DNA of 5,916 bases, from the NCBI GenBank assembly GCA_964485455.1, contig CAZAJU010000115.1:1-5916 (forward strand), given 5' to 3'. Origin of the DNA: Tissierella_B sp964485455. Its GTDB lineage: Bacteria; Bacillota; Clostridia; Tissierellales; Tissierellaceae. Both the position numbers and the translations under genes were made by a program. The notes beneath the pieces were generated by a model. It was given only the letters and a program-made list of their open reading frames with translations. It was not told the origin of the DNA and ran no database searches. Each line of letters starts with the position of its first letter. The first letter of the stretch is position 1. Positions 1 through 5,865 of the stretch are shown piece by piece.

Positions 1-306
1 ATTGTAGATAGGTGTCAAAGATACTGGTCTATAAAATATACAATTGGAGATAATTACATGAGAGGTAAGGATAGAAAGGGTATATTTTTATCTGTGGGAG
101 GAGCTCCATTTACCCATGACCATTTTAATGGAGTCTATCCAGTAATTGATTTCTTCTTTAGGGCAATCAATTGCGATTACAAAGGTAACTACTTAGTATC
201 AAACACTGATAAAAATCCAATTATGGATAATGCTAAAATCAAGGATGAACTCTTAAAAATTGGGAAAAACATAGATAGTGATGAGCGCTTTTACCTTCAT
301 AGGTAA
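1..306 (+). CDS. Flavodoxin-fold NAD(P)H-dependent FMN oxidoreductase family protein, 3' part only
   Basis: Reading frame 1 is open from the first base to the TAA at 304-306, giving 101 C-terminal residues. The ATG at 58 is internal, because the frame and the family similarity both extend upstream of it. The visible part has the layout of NADPH-dependent FMN reductase / iron-sulfur-flavoprotein-like proteins: an IVDRCQRYW helix, then a hydrophobic strand ending in SVGG (GIFLSVGG), then a helix with FFFRAINCDYKG, and a final strand and helix. Such proteins are usually around 180-200 residues, so roughly half is missing on the left. The family uses flavin for electron transfer or quinone/FMN reduction in the cytoplasm; the substrate cannot be told from this piece. 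The N-terminal flavin-phosphate loop and any cysteine cluster for an Fe-S centre lie outside the window. The gene ends inside its own terminator hairpin. Confidence 0.75.
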   Translation: MVDRCQRYWSIKYTIGDNYMRGKDRKGIFLSVGGAPFTHDHFNGVYPVIDFFFRAINCDYKGNYLVSNTDKNPIMDNAKIKDELLKIGKNIDSDERFYLHR

Positions 307-318
307 AAGCTTTTTATT
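287..318 (+). terminator. Rho-independent terminator overlapping the end of the flavoprotein gene
   Basis: A perfect 10-bp stem pairs GCTTTTACCT (287-296) with AGGTAAAAGC (301-310) around the 4-base loop TCAT, followed by TTTTTATTT. The last codons of the gene form the 5' arm and loop, and the stop codon TAA (304-306) lies in the 3' arm. It separates this gene from the pduL operon. Confidence 0.85.
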
Positions 319-331
319 TACCCTTTTTAGG

Positions 332-360
332 TTTCAAATATTATAAATTACTGGTATAAT
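332..360 (+). promoter_or_regulatory. Extended -10 promoter of pduL-deoC
   Basis: A consensus -10 TATAAT lies at 355-360 and is preceded by TG at 352-353 with one spacer base, which makes an extended -10 (TGGTATAAT). At 17 bases upstream the -35 region reads TTTCAA (332-337), only a 3/6 match, as is common when the extended -10 is present. The expected transcription start, near 367, leaves a leader of about 25 bases before the ATG. Type: housekeeping sigma-A, inferred from the match. Confidence 0.7.
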
Positions 361-391
361 AAAGGTAATTATATATCAAGGAGGAAGCTTA

Positions 392-964
392 ATGAAAACA
401 CATTTACCAATTGCTTTATCCAATAGACACATTCATTTAAGCAGAGAACACTTGGACATTTTGTTTGGAGAAGGATATGAACTTACTAAGAAGAAGGACT
501 TATCACAACCAGGTCAATATGCCAGTGAAGAACTTGTAGATGTAGTAGGACCTAAGAGGGAAATAAAGGGCGTTAGAATATTAGGTCCTGTTAGGGGAGA
601 CACTCAATTAGAGGTATCCATAGCAGATGCCTTTCACTTAGGTGTTCAGCCTATGGTAAGAAATTCCGGAGATATAATAAATACCCCAGGTGCAAAGATT
701 ATTGGGCCTAAGGGTGAAGTTGAGATAAAAGAAGGTATCATTGTTGCATCAAGACACATCCATATGCATACAACTGATGGTGAAGAATTTGGCGTAAAGG
801 ACAACGAAATAGTTAAGGTAAAGGTAGAAGGTCCAAGAGGCTTAATTTTTGAAAATGTACTAGTTAGAGTGAATAAAGCTTATGCTTTAGAAATGCATGT
901 AGACTTAGAAGAAGGAAATGCTGCAGGAATAAATAATGGAGATATGGTTGAAATAATAAAGTAG
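392..964 (+). CDS. pduL: Phosphate propanoyltransferase / acetyltransferase (PduL-type)
   Basis: PduL catalyses reversible acyl transfer between CoA and phosphate (acetyl- or propionyl-CoA to the acyl phosphate) and is unrelated to Pta. The 190-residue protein shows both halves of the PTAC fold. The first has SNRHIHLS with H13 and H15 plus E74 in the TQLEVS strand. The second has ASRHIHM with H122 and H124 plus H169 in LEMHVD. By family knowledge, these positions hold the two zinc ions of the active site. The start is set by AAGGAGG at 378-384, seven bases before the ATG. The protein begins directly with the catalytic core, with no N-terminal amphipathic helix of the kind that targets PduL to microcompartments, so a cytosolic role in acetate or propionate metabolism is inferred. 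It is the first gene of an operon with deoC, nine bases away. Acetyl versus propionyl preference cannot be read from the sequence. Confidence 0.95.
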   Translation: MKTHLPIALSNRHIHLSREHLDILFGEGYELTKKKDLSQPGQYASEELVDVVGPKREIKGVRILGPVRGDTQLEVSIADAFHLGVQPMVRNSGDIINTPGAKIIGPKGEVEIKEGIIVASRHIHMHTTDGEEFGVKDNEIVKVKVEGPRGLIFENVLVRVNKAYALEMHVDLEEGNAAGINNGDMVEIIK

Positions 965-973
965 GGGGAAAAG

Positions 974-1627
974 ATGAATAGCATTTTATCTATGATAGAT
1001 CATACGTTGTTAAAAGCAGACGCTACAAGAATGATGATTGAAAACCTATGCCAAGAGGCAATCAAATATAATTTTGGACAGATTTGTGTAAATCCCTATC
1101 ATGTCCCTTATTGTAGAGAGCTTTTGAAGAATTCAGATGTAAAAATTGCTACTGTAGTTGGTTTTCCATTAGGTGCTAACACCAAGGAATTGAAGGCTTT
1201 AGAAGCAGAAGATGCAATTAAAAATGGTGCTCATGAAATCGATATGGTAATTAATATAGGTGCCTTAAAGGACAAGGACTATGATGCTGTTAGAAATGAT
1301 ATCATAGCTGTGGTTATGGCATCTCACCCAAAAGCTATAGTGAAAGTAATTATTGAAACCTGTTTGTTGACCGAAGATGAAAAGGAAAAGGCATGTCAGT
1401 TATCAATGGAGGCTGGAGCAGATTTTGTTAAAACATCTACAGGCTTTAGTACATCTGGTGCTACTGTAGAGGATATACGACTGATGAAAAGAATTGTAGG
1501 TGATAAGCTCGGAATCAAGGCATCCGGTGGAGTTAGGGATTTAAAATCTGCCAAAGAGATGATTGAAGCAGGCGCAACTAGGCTTGGAACTAGCTCTGGA
1601 GTTAAAATTGCAGAGGAATTAAAATAG
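974..1627 (+). CDS. deoC: Deoxyribose-phosphate aldolase
   Basis: Class I aldolase that cleaves 2-deoxy-D-ribose 5-phosphate to acetaldehyde and glyceraldehyde 3-phosphate in deoxynucleoside catabolism. The 217-residue length is normal for the short bacterial form. The TIM-barrel signature runs in order: IDHTLLK near residue 8, VGFPLGA near 62, EIDMVIN with the catalytic D90, the Schiff-base lysine K153 in FVKTSTGFS, the second active-site lysine K182 in IKASGGVR, and the phosphate-binding LGTSSG loop at 204-209. No key residue is missing. The ATG lies nine bases after the pduL stop; the purine-rich AGGGGG at 963-968 overlaps that stop and serves as the ribosome-binding site, indicating a co-transcribed and possibly coupled pair. 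No nucleoside phosphorylase, phosphopentomutase or CoA-acylating aldehyde dehydrogenase is visible nearby. Confidence 0.97.
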   Translation: MNSILSMIDHTLLKADATRMMIENLCQEAIKYNFGQICVNPYHVPYCRELLKNSDVKIATVVGFPLGANTKELKALEAEDAIKNGAHEIDMVINIGALKDKDYDAVRNDIIAVVMASHPKAIVKVIIETCLLTEDEKEKACQLSMEAGADFVKTSTGFSTSGATVEDIRLMKRIVGDKLGIKASGGVRDLKSAKEMIEAGATRLGTSSGVKIAEELK

Positions 1628-1649
1628 AGGGGAAGACCCCTCTTTTTTT
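1626..1649 (+). terminator. Rho-independent terminator of the pduL-deoC operon
   Basis: AGAGGGG (1626-1632) pairs with CCCCTCT (1637-1643) around the loop AAGA, and a run of seven T follows (1643-1649). The deoC stop codon TAG (1625-1627) overlaps the 5' arm. Confidence 0.92.
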
Positions 1650-1686
1650 GACCTATCCAATATAAAAGTTTAATTATAAATTCAAT

Positions 1687-1715
1687 TTAAGAACATCTTA
1701 TATTCCTAGTATTAT
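1687..1715 (+). promoter_or_regulatory. Candidate promoter of the YhcN-type lipoprotein gene
   Basis: TTAAGA (1687-1692, 4/6 to the -35 consensus) and TATTAT (1710-1715, 5/6 to the -10 consensus) are separated by 17 bases, giving a leader of about 35 bases. The gene follows a strong terminator, so it needs its own promoter. In such AT-rich sequence this match is weak evidence. I found no convincing match to a sporulation sigma factor, although family members are often sporulation-controlled. Confidence 0.4.
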
Positions 1716-1734
1716 TTATGAGAAATATGTAAAA

Positions 1735-1746
1735 CCTAATATTAGG
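1735..1746. promoter_or_regulatory. 12-bp palindrome overlapping a ribosome-binding site
   Basis: CCTAATATTAGG is a perfect palindrome. Its right half supplies the first three bases (AGG) of the AGGAGGG Shine-Dalgarno sequence (1744-1750) of the gene at 1757. It could be a dimeric regulator's operator, or the symmetry could arise by chance. As an RNA hairpin it would have no loop, so RNA sequestration of the site is unlikely without opening the central A-T pairs. Confidence 0.35.
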
Positions 1747-1756
1747 AGGGATATAG

Positions 1757-2221
1757 ATGAAAAGGAAAATTATATACTGTATTATTGCAATATTTTTAAT
1801 CTTAGGTTGTTGTAGAAAAAATGAAGTAAATAATTCTAAAGATAAGTTTTATAACATAAAAATGGAAGAGGATAATTCTATTACGGTTCAAGGACAAGAG
1901 GTTGATGTAATTGAAAGATCTGAGCTTATTTCTGATTCTATTGTTGAATTGTATGGAATAGATGATGCGACCACTATTGTGGTAAATGATGAGGCTTTAA
2001 TTGGAGTAATGATTGCATATAATGAAAGGTTAACTCCTGAAATCAAGGATTTAATCCAAAGTAGGGTTAAATCAATAGATGGAAAAATTAAGGATACCCA
2101 TATAACGGATAATCATAAGATATTTTGGGATATTAGCGATATAGTTACCAATATTTTACAAGGTAAAAGCTATGATAGTTCTTTAAAAGAAATAAATAAA
2201 ATAAAATCTAAAATCGATTAG
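1757..2221 (+). CDS. YhcN/YlaJ-family lipoprotein (probable sporulation lipoprotein)
   Basis: The 154-residue precursor starts with a positively charged MKRK, then a hydrophobic segment (about residues 5-17), then ILGC, a lipobox with lipidation predicted at C18; L at the -2 position is less usual but tolerated. The mature part resembles YhcN/YlaJ proteins: a helix, then GIDDATTIVVNDEALIGVMI (residues about 67-86, the 'GVxxATVVVN...ayVGV' pattern), then a helix of the TPEIKDLIQSRV type, a short strand, and a C-terminal DISDIVTNILQG helix. Family members are membrane-anchored lipoproteins found in spores of Bacillus and Clostridium; the molecular role is unknown. AGGAGGG at 1744-1750 lies six bases before the ATG. 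It stands alone between two terminator-like hairpins. Lipidation would need Lgt, encoded downstream in this window. The family call rests on pattern recognition, not on a profile search. Confidence 0.75.
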   Translation: MKRKIIYCIIAIFLILGCCRKNEVNNSKDKFYNIKMEEDNSITVQGQEVDVIERSELISDSIVELYGIDDATTIVVNDEALIGVMIAYNERLTPEIKDLIQSRVKSIDGKIKDTHITDNHKIFWDISDIVTNILQGKSYDSSLKEINKIKSKID

Positions 2222-2245
2222 GAAGTTCAAATTTAATCTGTGACC

Positions 2246-2298
2246 ATAGAAAGCTCTTCTAGGATATCTTCGCGGAAGGGTTTTCTATTCTTTGTATT
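2246..2298 (+). terminator. Long hairpin with G-U pairs after the lipoprotein gene, probable terminator
   Basis: ATAGAAAGCTCTTC (2246-2259) pairs with GAAGGGTTTTCTAT (2275-2288) over 14 bp, including two G-U wobbles (2253-2281 and 2255-2279), around a 15-base loop. The wobbles are valid only in RNA read from the + strand. The following TTCTTTGTATTT is U-rich but interrupted, so termination may be incomplete. It is the only terminator candidate between the lipoprotein gene and the M16 pair. Confidence 0.55.
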
Positions 2299-2308
2299 TG
2301 GGTATAGT
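2281..2308 (+). promoter_or_regulatory. Weak candidate promoter for the M16 pair
   Basis: TATAGT (2303-2308) matches the -10 consensus at 5/6. The best -35 is TTTTCT (2281-2286, 3/6) with a 16-base spacer, and it overlaps the 3' arm of the preceding hairpin. There is no correctly spaced extended -10 TG. The alternative is read-through from the lipoprotein gene. Confidence 0.3.
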
Positions 2309-2333
2309 ATTTACATTGAGGAGGTAGATATAA

Positions 2334-3599
2334 GTGCTAAAATCTAAAAGAATTGAACTAGGAAATGGAATTTTCTTGAACTTGGTTCAAACTGATAAAT
2401 TTAAATCAAATCTATTGAGTTATTATTTTATAAGACCTTTAAATAGGGAAGATGTTACAAAAAATGCAGTTATACCTTTAATTTTAAAGAGGGGTACTAA
2501 AAATTTTCCAGATAATCAACTTATTGAGAAAGAACTTGAAAACATGTATGGTGCCAGTTACAGCAGTGCTATAAACAAAAGAGGTGAACGACATGTTATT
2601 AGGTTTACTATGGAATGGGCGAGTGGAGAATATCTTTTGGATAGGGACCAGGATTTTAAAGCAATGAAGATGCTTAAGGAGATCATATTCCAGCCTTATT
2701 TAGAAAATGGATTTTTTAAACAGGAATTTGTGCAACAAGAAATTGAGAATCACAAGAACAGAATAGAAGGAAAGATCAATGATAAGAGGCAATATGCAGT
2801 TAATAGATGTATAGAGGAAATGTGTAAAAATGAGAGTTTTAGTTTATATCAGCTAGGATATACTGAAGACCTTGAGAAATTAGATGAAAAAGTGCTCTAT
2901 GAACACTATAATAAAATATTAAACACTAGTCTTATGGAAATTTTCTATGTAGGTAATTTAAGCCAAGAGCTAGAAGAATATCTTATTAACGAAAACCAAT
3001 TGTCTAGAGATAATACAGTAAGTATTTCGCGAGAGACTATTATTGGAACTGTTAATCAAAAGAAAGCTGTAACTGAGAAAATGGATGTTAACCAAGGTAA
3101 ACTGGTTATAGGCTATAAAACTGGAATACCATATGAGGATAAGCTCTATAATGGTCTTCTTATTGCAAGCGATATATTTGGTGGCGGACCTAATTCAAAG
3201 TTGTTTAAAAATGTAAGGGAAAAAGAAAGTCTTGCATATTATAGTAGTTCCACAATTCTTAAGTATAAGTCTCTAATGATTGTTGACAGTGGTATTGAAT
3301 TTGAAAACTATAATAAAACAGTAGATATAATTAATGAACAGCTAGATGATTTGAAAAGTGGAAATTTTAGTGATGAGGATATAGAAATCTCTATTAAATC
3401 CATAAAGACATCCACTGAATCCATTAAAGACAGTGCATTCCTTATTTCTGAATTCTTCTTTAGTCAGAATTTATGTAAGGATCCTAGATCACTTGAAGAG
3501 GTTATTAATGATTTTGATAGAGTTACAAGAGAAGAAATCATATCTGCTGCTCAAAGTATTAGTATCGATACGATATACTTCATGAAAGGTATAAACTAA
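2334..3599 (+). CDS. ymfF: M16-family protein without zinc motif (YmfF-like subunit)
   Basis: A 421-residue protein of the M16 (pitrilysin/processing-peptidase) fold, in two homologous halves. Where active M16 members carry HxxEH, this one reads PLILKRGT (about residues 48-55), so it cannot bind catalytic zinc. The C-terminal half keeps the R/Y-type motif: VREKESLAYY with R295 and Y302, preceded by FGGGPNSKLF. In two-subunit M16 enzymes the R/Y partner helps hold the substrate while the other subunit supplies zinc. Start: GTG at 2334, nine bases after GAGGAGG (2318-2324); the next ATG lies deep inside the domain. The next gene, 11 bases on, encodes the zinc-bearing partner. In Bacillus the equivalents ymfF and ymfH sit upstream of ymfI, and annotation calls them EF-P 5-aminopentanol modification-associated; the biochemical basis is unclear and no ymfI is seen here. 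Cytoplasmic: no signal peptide. Confidence 0.87.
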   Translation: MLKSKRIELGNGIFLNLVQTDKFKSNLLSYYFIRPLNREDVTKNAVIPLILKRGTKNFPDNQLIEKELENMYGASYSSAINKRGERHVIRFTMEWASGEYLLDRDQDFKAMKMLKEIIFQPYLENGFFKQEFVQQEIENHKNRIEGKINDKRQYAVNRCIEEMCKNESFSLYQLGYTEDLEKLDEKVLYEHYNKILNTSLMEIFYVGNLSQELEEYLINENQLSRDNTVSISRETIIGTVNQKKAVTEKMDVNQGKLVIGYKTGIPYEDKLYNGLLIASDIFGGGPNSKLFKNVREKESLAYYSSSTILKYKSLMIVDSGIEFENYNKTVDIINEQLDDLKSGNFSDEDIEISIKSIKTSTESIKDSAFLISEFFFSQNLCKDPRSLEEVINDFDRVTREEIISAAQSISIDTIYFMKGIN

Positions 3600-3610
3600 T
3601 TGGAGGTCAT

Positions 3611-4903
3611 ATGGTGAAAGAAATATATAATGATAGAATAAAAGAAAAGATATTATTCGAGGAATTAGAGAGTGGTTTAAAGGTTTTTTTTATGCCTAAG
3701 CCTGGATTTACTAAAAAATATGCTATGTTTTCAACCCATTATGGTTCTATAGACAACAAATTTATCCCAATAGGAGAGAGCGAACCTATAACAGTTCCAG
3801 AAGGGATTGCTCATTTTCTTGAGCATAAACTCTTTGAAGAGGAAGAGGCAAATATATTTGACCAGTTTTCAAAACTTGGGGCCAATGTTAATGCTTATAC
3901 AAATTTCAATCAAACAGCTTATTTATTCTATACTACTGATAATTTTTATGATGGTTTGGAGCTATTGATAAAGTTCGTTCAATCGCCTTATCTTACAGAT
4001 GATAATGTAGAAAAAGAAAAGGGAATCATAGCCCAAGAGATTAAGATGTATGATGATAACCCAAGATGGAAGGTTTTCTTTAACTGTCTCAAGGCAATGT
4101 ATGTAAATCATCCTATAAAAATAGATATAGCAGGTACAGTGGAAAGTATCAACACTATAACTAAGGATCTTTTATATAAGAGCTATGATACCTTCTATAA
4201 CCCTAAGAATATGGTGCTATTTGTTGTTGGAGATCTATCATTTGAAGAAATAATAGAAGTTGTAAAGAAAAGTGAAAAAAAGGAGCTCAAGATTGAGAAT
4301 GAGATTAAGAGAATATTTGATGTAGAGCCTGATAATGTAAATCAGAAGTTAATTGAAGAAGAAATGTCTGTTAATATTCCCCTTTTCTATATAGGGTTTA
4401 AGGATACAGACTTAGGGCATGCAGGAAAAGAGGTAGTAAAGAAGGATATTATAACTAATATGATATTGGACTTGTTGTTTACGCCTAGTGCTAAATTCTA
4501 TAGTGACCTATACAATGAAGGGCTTATTGACCAAAGTTTTGGGGCATATTATTCTGGGAAAAAAAGCTATGGCCATTCATTAGTTGTTGGTCAATCAAAT
4601 AAGCCGGAGCTAGTTAATGAAAGAATTTTAGAACTAATAAAAAGACCTGCAGAAGAGATTTTAAACGAGGAGGATTTCTTAAGGCTTAAAAAGAAAAATC
4701 TTGGGAGCTTTCTTATGGGTTTCAATTCTGAGGAATTTATCGTAAATAATTTTATAGATATGTATTTTGATGGTTTTAATCTTTTGGATTATCTAGATGT
4801 AGTTGAAAGTATTGAATTTACTGATCTTATTAAGAGATTCAAATCACACTTTGTAGCTGATAAAATGGTTCTTTCTATAATTAAAGCTTCAAGAAATGAT
4901 TAG
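3611..4903 (+). CDS. ymfH: M16-family zinc metallopeptidase (YmfH-like catalytic subunit)
   Basis: A 430-residue M16 protein with a complete inverted zinc motif: HFLEH at residues 68-72 (zinc ligands H68 and H72, catalytic E71), followed by EKEKGIIAQE, in which E143 is the third zinc ligand and E136 the conserved helper seven residues earlier. The NAYT..N.T.Y segment after HFLEH (about 94-104) is the usual M16 substrate strand. The C-terminal half aligns with the fold but reads YNEGLIDQSFG where the partner has its R/Y motif, so the arginine is absent. With the upstream gene it forms a complementary active/inactive pair, predicted to assemble as a heterodimeric cytosolic peptidase; the substrate is unknown. 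ATG 3611 is only four bases after GGAGG (3602-3606). The next codon, GTG at 3614, is better spaced and could be the true start, changing the protein by one residue. The end of the gene contains the lgt promoter. Confidence 0.9.
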   Translation: MVKEIYNDRIKEKILFEELESGLKVFFMPKPGFTKKYAMFSTHYGSIDNKFIPIGESEPITVPEGIAHFLEHKLFEEEEANIFDQFSKLGANVNAYTNFNQTAYLFYTTDNFYDGLELLIKFVQSPYLTDDNVEKEKGIIAQEIKMYDDNPRWKVFFNCLKAMYVNHPIKIDIAGTVESINTITKDLLYKSYDTFYNPKNMVLFVVGDLSFEEIIEVVKKSEKKELKIENEIKRIFDVEPDNVNQKLIEEEMSVNIPLFYIGFKDTDLGHAGKEVVKKDIITNMILDLLFTPSAKFYSDLYNEGLIDQSFGAYYSGKKSYGHSLVVGQSNKPELVNERILELIKRPAEEILNEEDFLRLKKKNLGSFLMGFNSEEFIVNNFIDMYFDGFNLLDYLDVVESIEFTDLIKRFKSHFVADKMVLSIIKASRND

Positions 4904-4917
4904 AATTATGGTATACT
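4888..4917 (+). promoter_or_regulatory. Extended -10 promoter of lgt
   Basis: TATACT (4912-4917, 5/6) has TG at 4909-4910 with one spacer base, giving TGGTATACT. The -35 region is weak (TTCAAG at 4888-4893, 18-base spacer, 3/6) and lies inside the end of the upstream M16 gene. The ymfH stop (4901-4903) falls between the two elements. It would give lgt a leader of about 20 bases; read-through from the M16 genes is also possible since no terminator lies between. Confidence 0.6.
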
Positions 4918-4944
4918 GTCTGAGTACAGAAAGGTGGTTTTAAT

Positions 4945-5679
4945 ATGAATCCAGTGGCATTTTCTATTTTTGGTCTCGAGGTAAGATGGTATGGAATACT
5001 AATTGCCCTTGCTGTAATAGTTGGTACTATTTTAGCGACTAAAGAAGCAAAGAGAAGAGGTATTAATGAAGATACTCTCTTAGATTTCTTGCTTTTCGCA
5101 ATTCCAGGCTCAATTTTAGGAGCCAGAGCATATTATGTTATATTTAGCTGGGATTATTACAAAAATAATCCAGATCAAGTCCTTAATATCCGTGGTGGAG
5201 GGCTAGCTATACACGGAGCTGTAATAGCAGGAATAATAATTGCACTTATATTCTGCAAAATTAAAAAGCTAAGTTTTTGGACTTTAGGGGATATAACGGC
5301 CCCTAGTCTCATCCTAGGACAAGCAATTGGAAGGTGGGGGAATTTTGCTAACCAAGAGGCTCATGGTGGCCCAACAAACCTTCCATGGGGGATAATAATC
5401 GATGGAGTGAAAGTTCATCCAACTTTTCTCTATGAATCTATCTGGAATTTTCTTGTTTTCCTATTTCTTATTTGGTACAAGAAAAAAGCAAAAGTAGAGG
5501 GAGAGGTGTTTCTATTATATATAATTCTCTACTCAATAGCCCGTGGGTTAATAGAAGGCTTAAGAACAGATAGTCTAATGTGGGGTGGATTTAGAGTAGC
5601 ACAGCTAGTAAGTATTTTAACTATAGCAATTGGACTTATATTGTTATGGGCTTTAAGAAATAAAAAGAGAACTATATAG
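4945..5679 (+). CDS. lgt: Prolipoprotein diacylglyceryl transferase
   Basis: Lgt transfers diacylglycerol from phosphatidylglycerol to the lipobox cysteine of prolipoproteins, the first step in lipoprotein maturation at the cytoplasmic membrane. The 244-residue protein is at the short end of the usual range. Visible family motifs: VRWYG near residue 13; GARAYYV near 59; GGLAIHG with H90 (equivalent to the essential His103 of E. coli); the Lgt signature GRWGNFANQEAHG at 129-141 with R130; HPTFLYES at 158-165; and RGLIEGLRTDSL at 200-211 with R200, E204 and R207. About seven hydrophobic segments are seen (near 15-32, 46-66, 86-104, 114-128, 164-177, 188-200 and 218-236), matching the family topology. 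AAGGTGG at 4931-4937 lies seven bases before the ATG. It follows the M16 pair by 41 bases but has its own promoter and terminator. A likely client, the YhcN-type lipoprotein, is encoded upstream. Confidence 0.97.
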   Translation: MNPVAFSIFGLEVRWYGILIALAVIVGTILATKEAKRRGINEDTLLDFLLFAIPGSILGARAYYVIFSWDYYKNNPDQVLNIRGGGLAIHGAVIAGIIIALIFCKIKKLSFWTLGDITAPSLILGQAIGRWGNFANQEAHGGPTNLPWGIIIDGVKVHPTFLYESIWNFLVFLFLIWYKKKAKVEGEVFLLYIILYSIARGLIEGLRTDSLMWGGFRVAQLVSILTIAIGLILLWALRNKKRTI

Positions 5680-5700
5680 AATTATATATAAAACAAGGTC

Positions 5701-5729
5701 AAAACAGAGATTAAAGTCTCTGTTTTTTT
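5701..5729 (+). terminator. Rho-independent terminator of lgt
   Basis: AAAACAGAGA (5701-5710) pairs with TCTCTGTTTT (5717-5726) around the loop TTAAAG. The T run extends over 5723-5729. The core stem of six bases contains G-C pairs and the outer pairs are A-T. It begins 21 bases after the lgt stop. Confidence 0.88.
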
Positions 5730-5783
5730 GTTGACGAATAGGAAAGTTTTACTATCAGTTTTATTTATCAATTAACTAGTAAC

Positions 5784-5828
5784 AAAAGCTACATAAAATG
5801 ATAATTTAGTAGCTTTTTTTATTTTTTT
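5784..5828 (+). terminator. Second terminator-like hairpin downstream of lgt
   Basis: AAAAGCTAC (5784-5792) pairs with GTAGCTTTT (5809-5817). After a bulged A at 5793 the stem continues with TAAA (5794-5797) and TTTA (5805-5808), leaving a 7-base loop. The T-tract is unusually strong: seven T, one A, then seven T (5814-5828). It could be a back-up terminator for lgt or the 3' end of a small transcript that begins after the lgt terminator. Confidence 0.75.
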
Positions 5829-5865
5829 GCTTGATTCATATGGGTTATGTCGATAATTGTAAAAA

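Noticed and set aside
58..306. ATG at 58 as the start of an 82-residue gene
   Set aside because: The frame is open to the left edge, and residues before the ATG fit the flavodoxin-fold family. No Shine-Dalgarno sequence stands at the right distance.
392..1627. Part of a bacterial microcompartment operon
   Set aside because: No shell-protein gene is present, PduL has no targeting extension, and the operon is closed by a strong terminator directly after deoC.
1648..1680. TTGACC with downstream TATAAA as the lipoprotein promoter
   Set aside because: TTGACC overlaps the deoC terminator T-tract. The spacer to TATAAA is 21 bases, and at 17 bases only TAATTA (2/6) is found. The pair at 1687-1715 fits better.
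4913..4926. Inverted repeat TACT/AGTA in the lgt leader as a regulatory hairpin
   Set aside because: It has only four base pairs and overlaps the -10 element itself; this is within chance expectation for AT-rich DNA.
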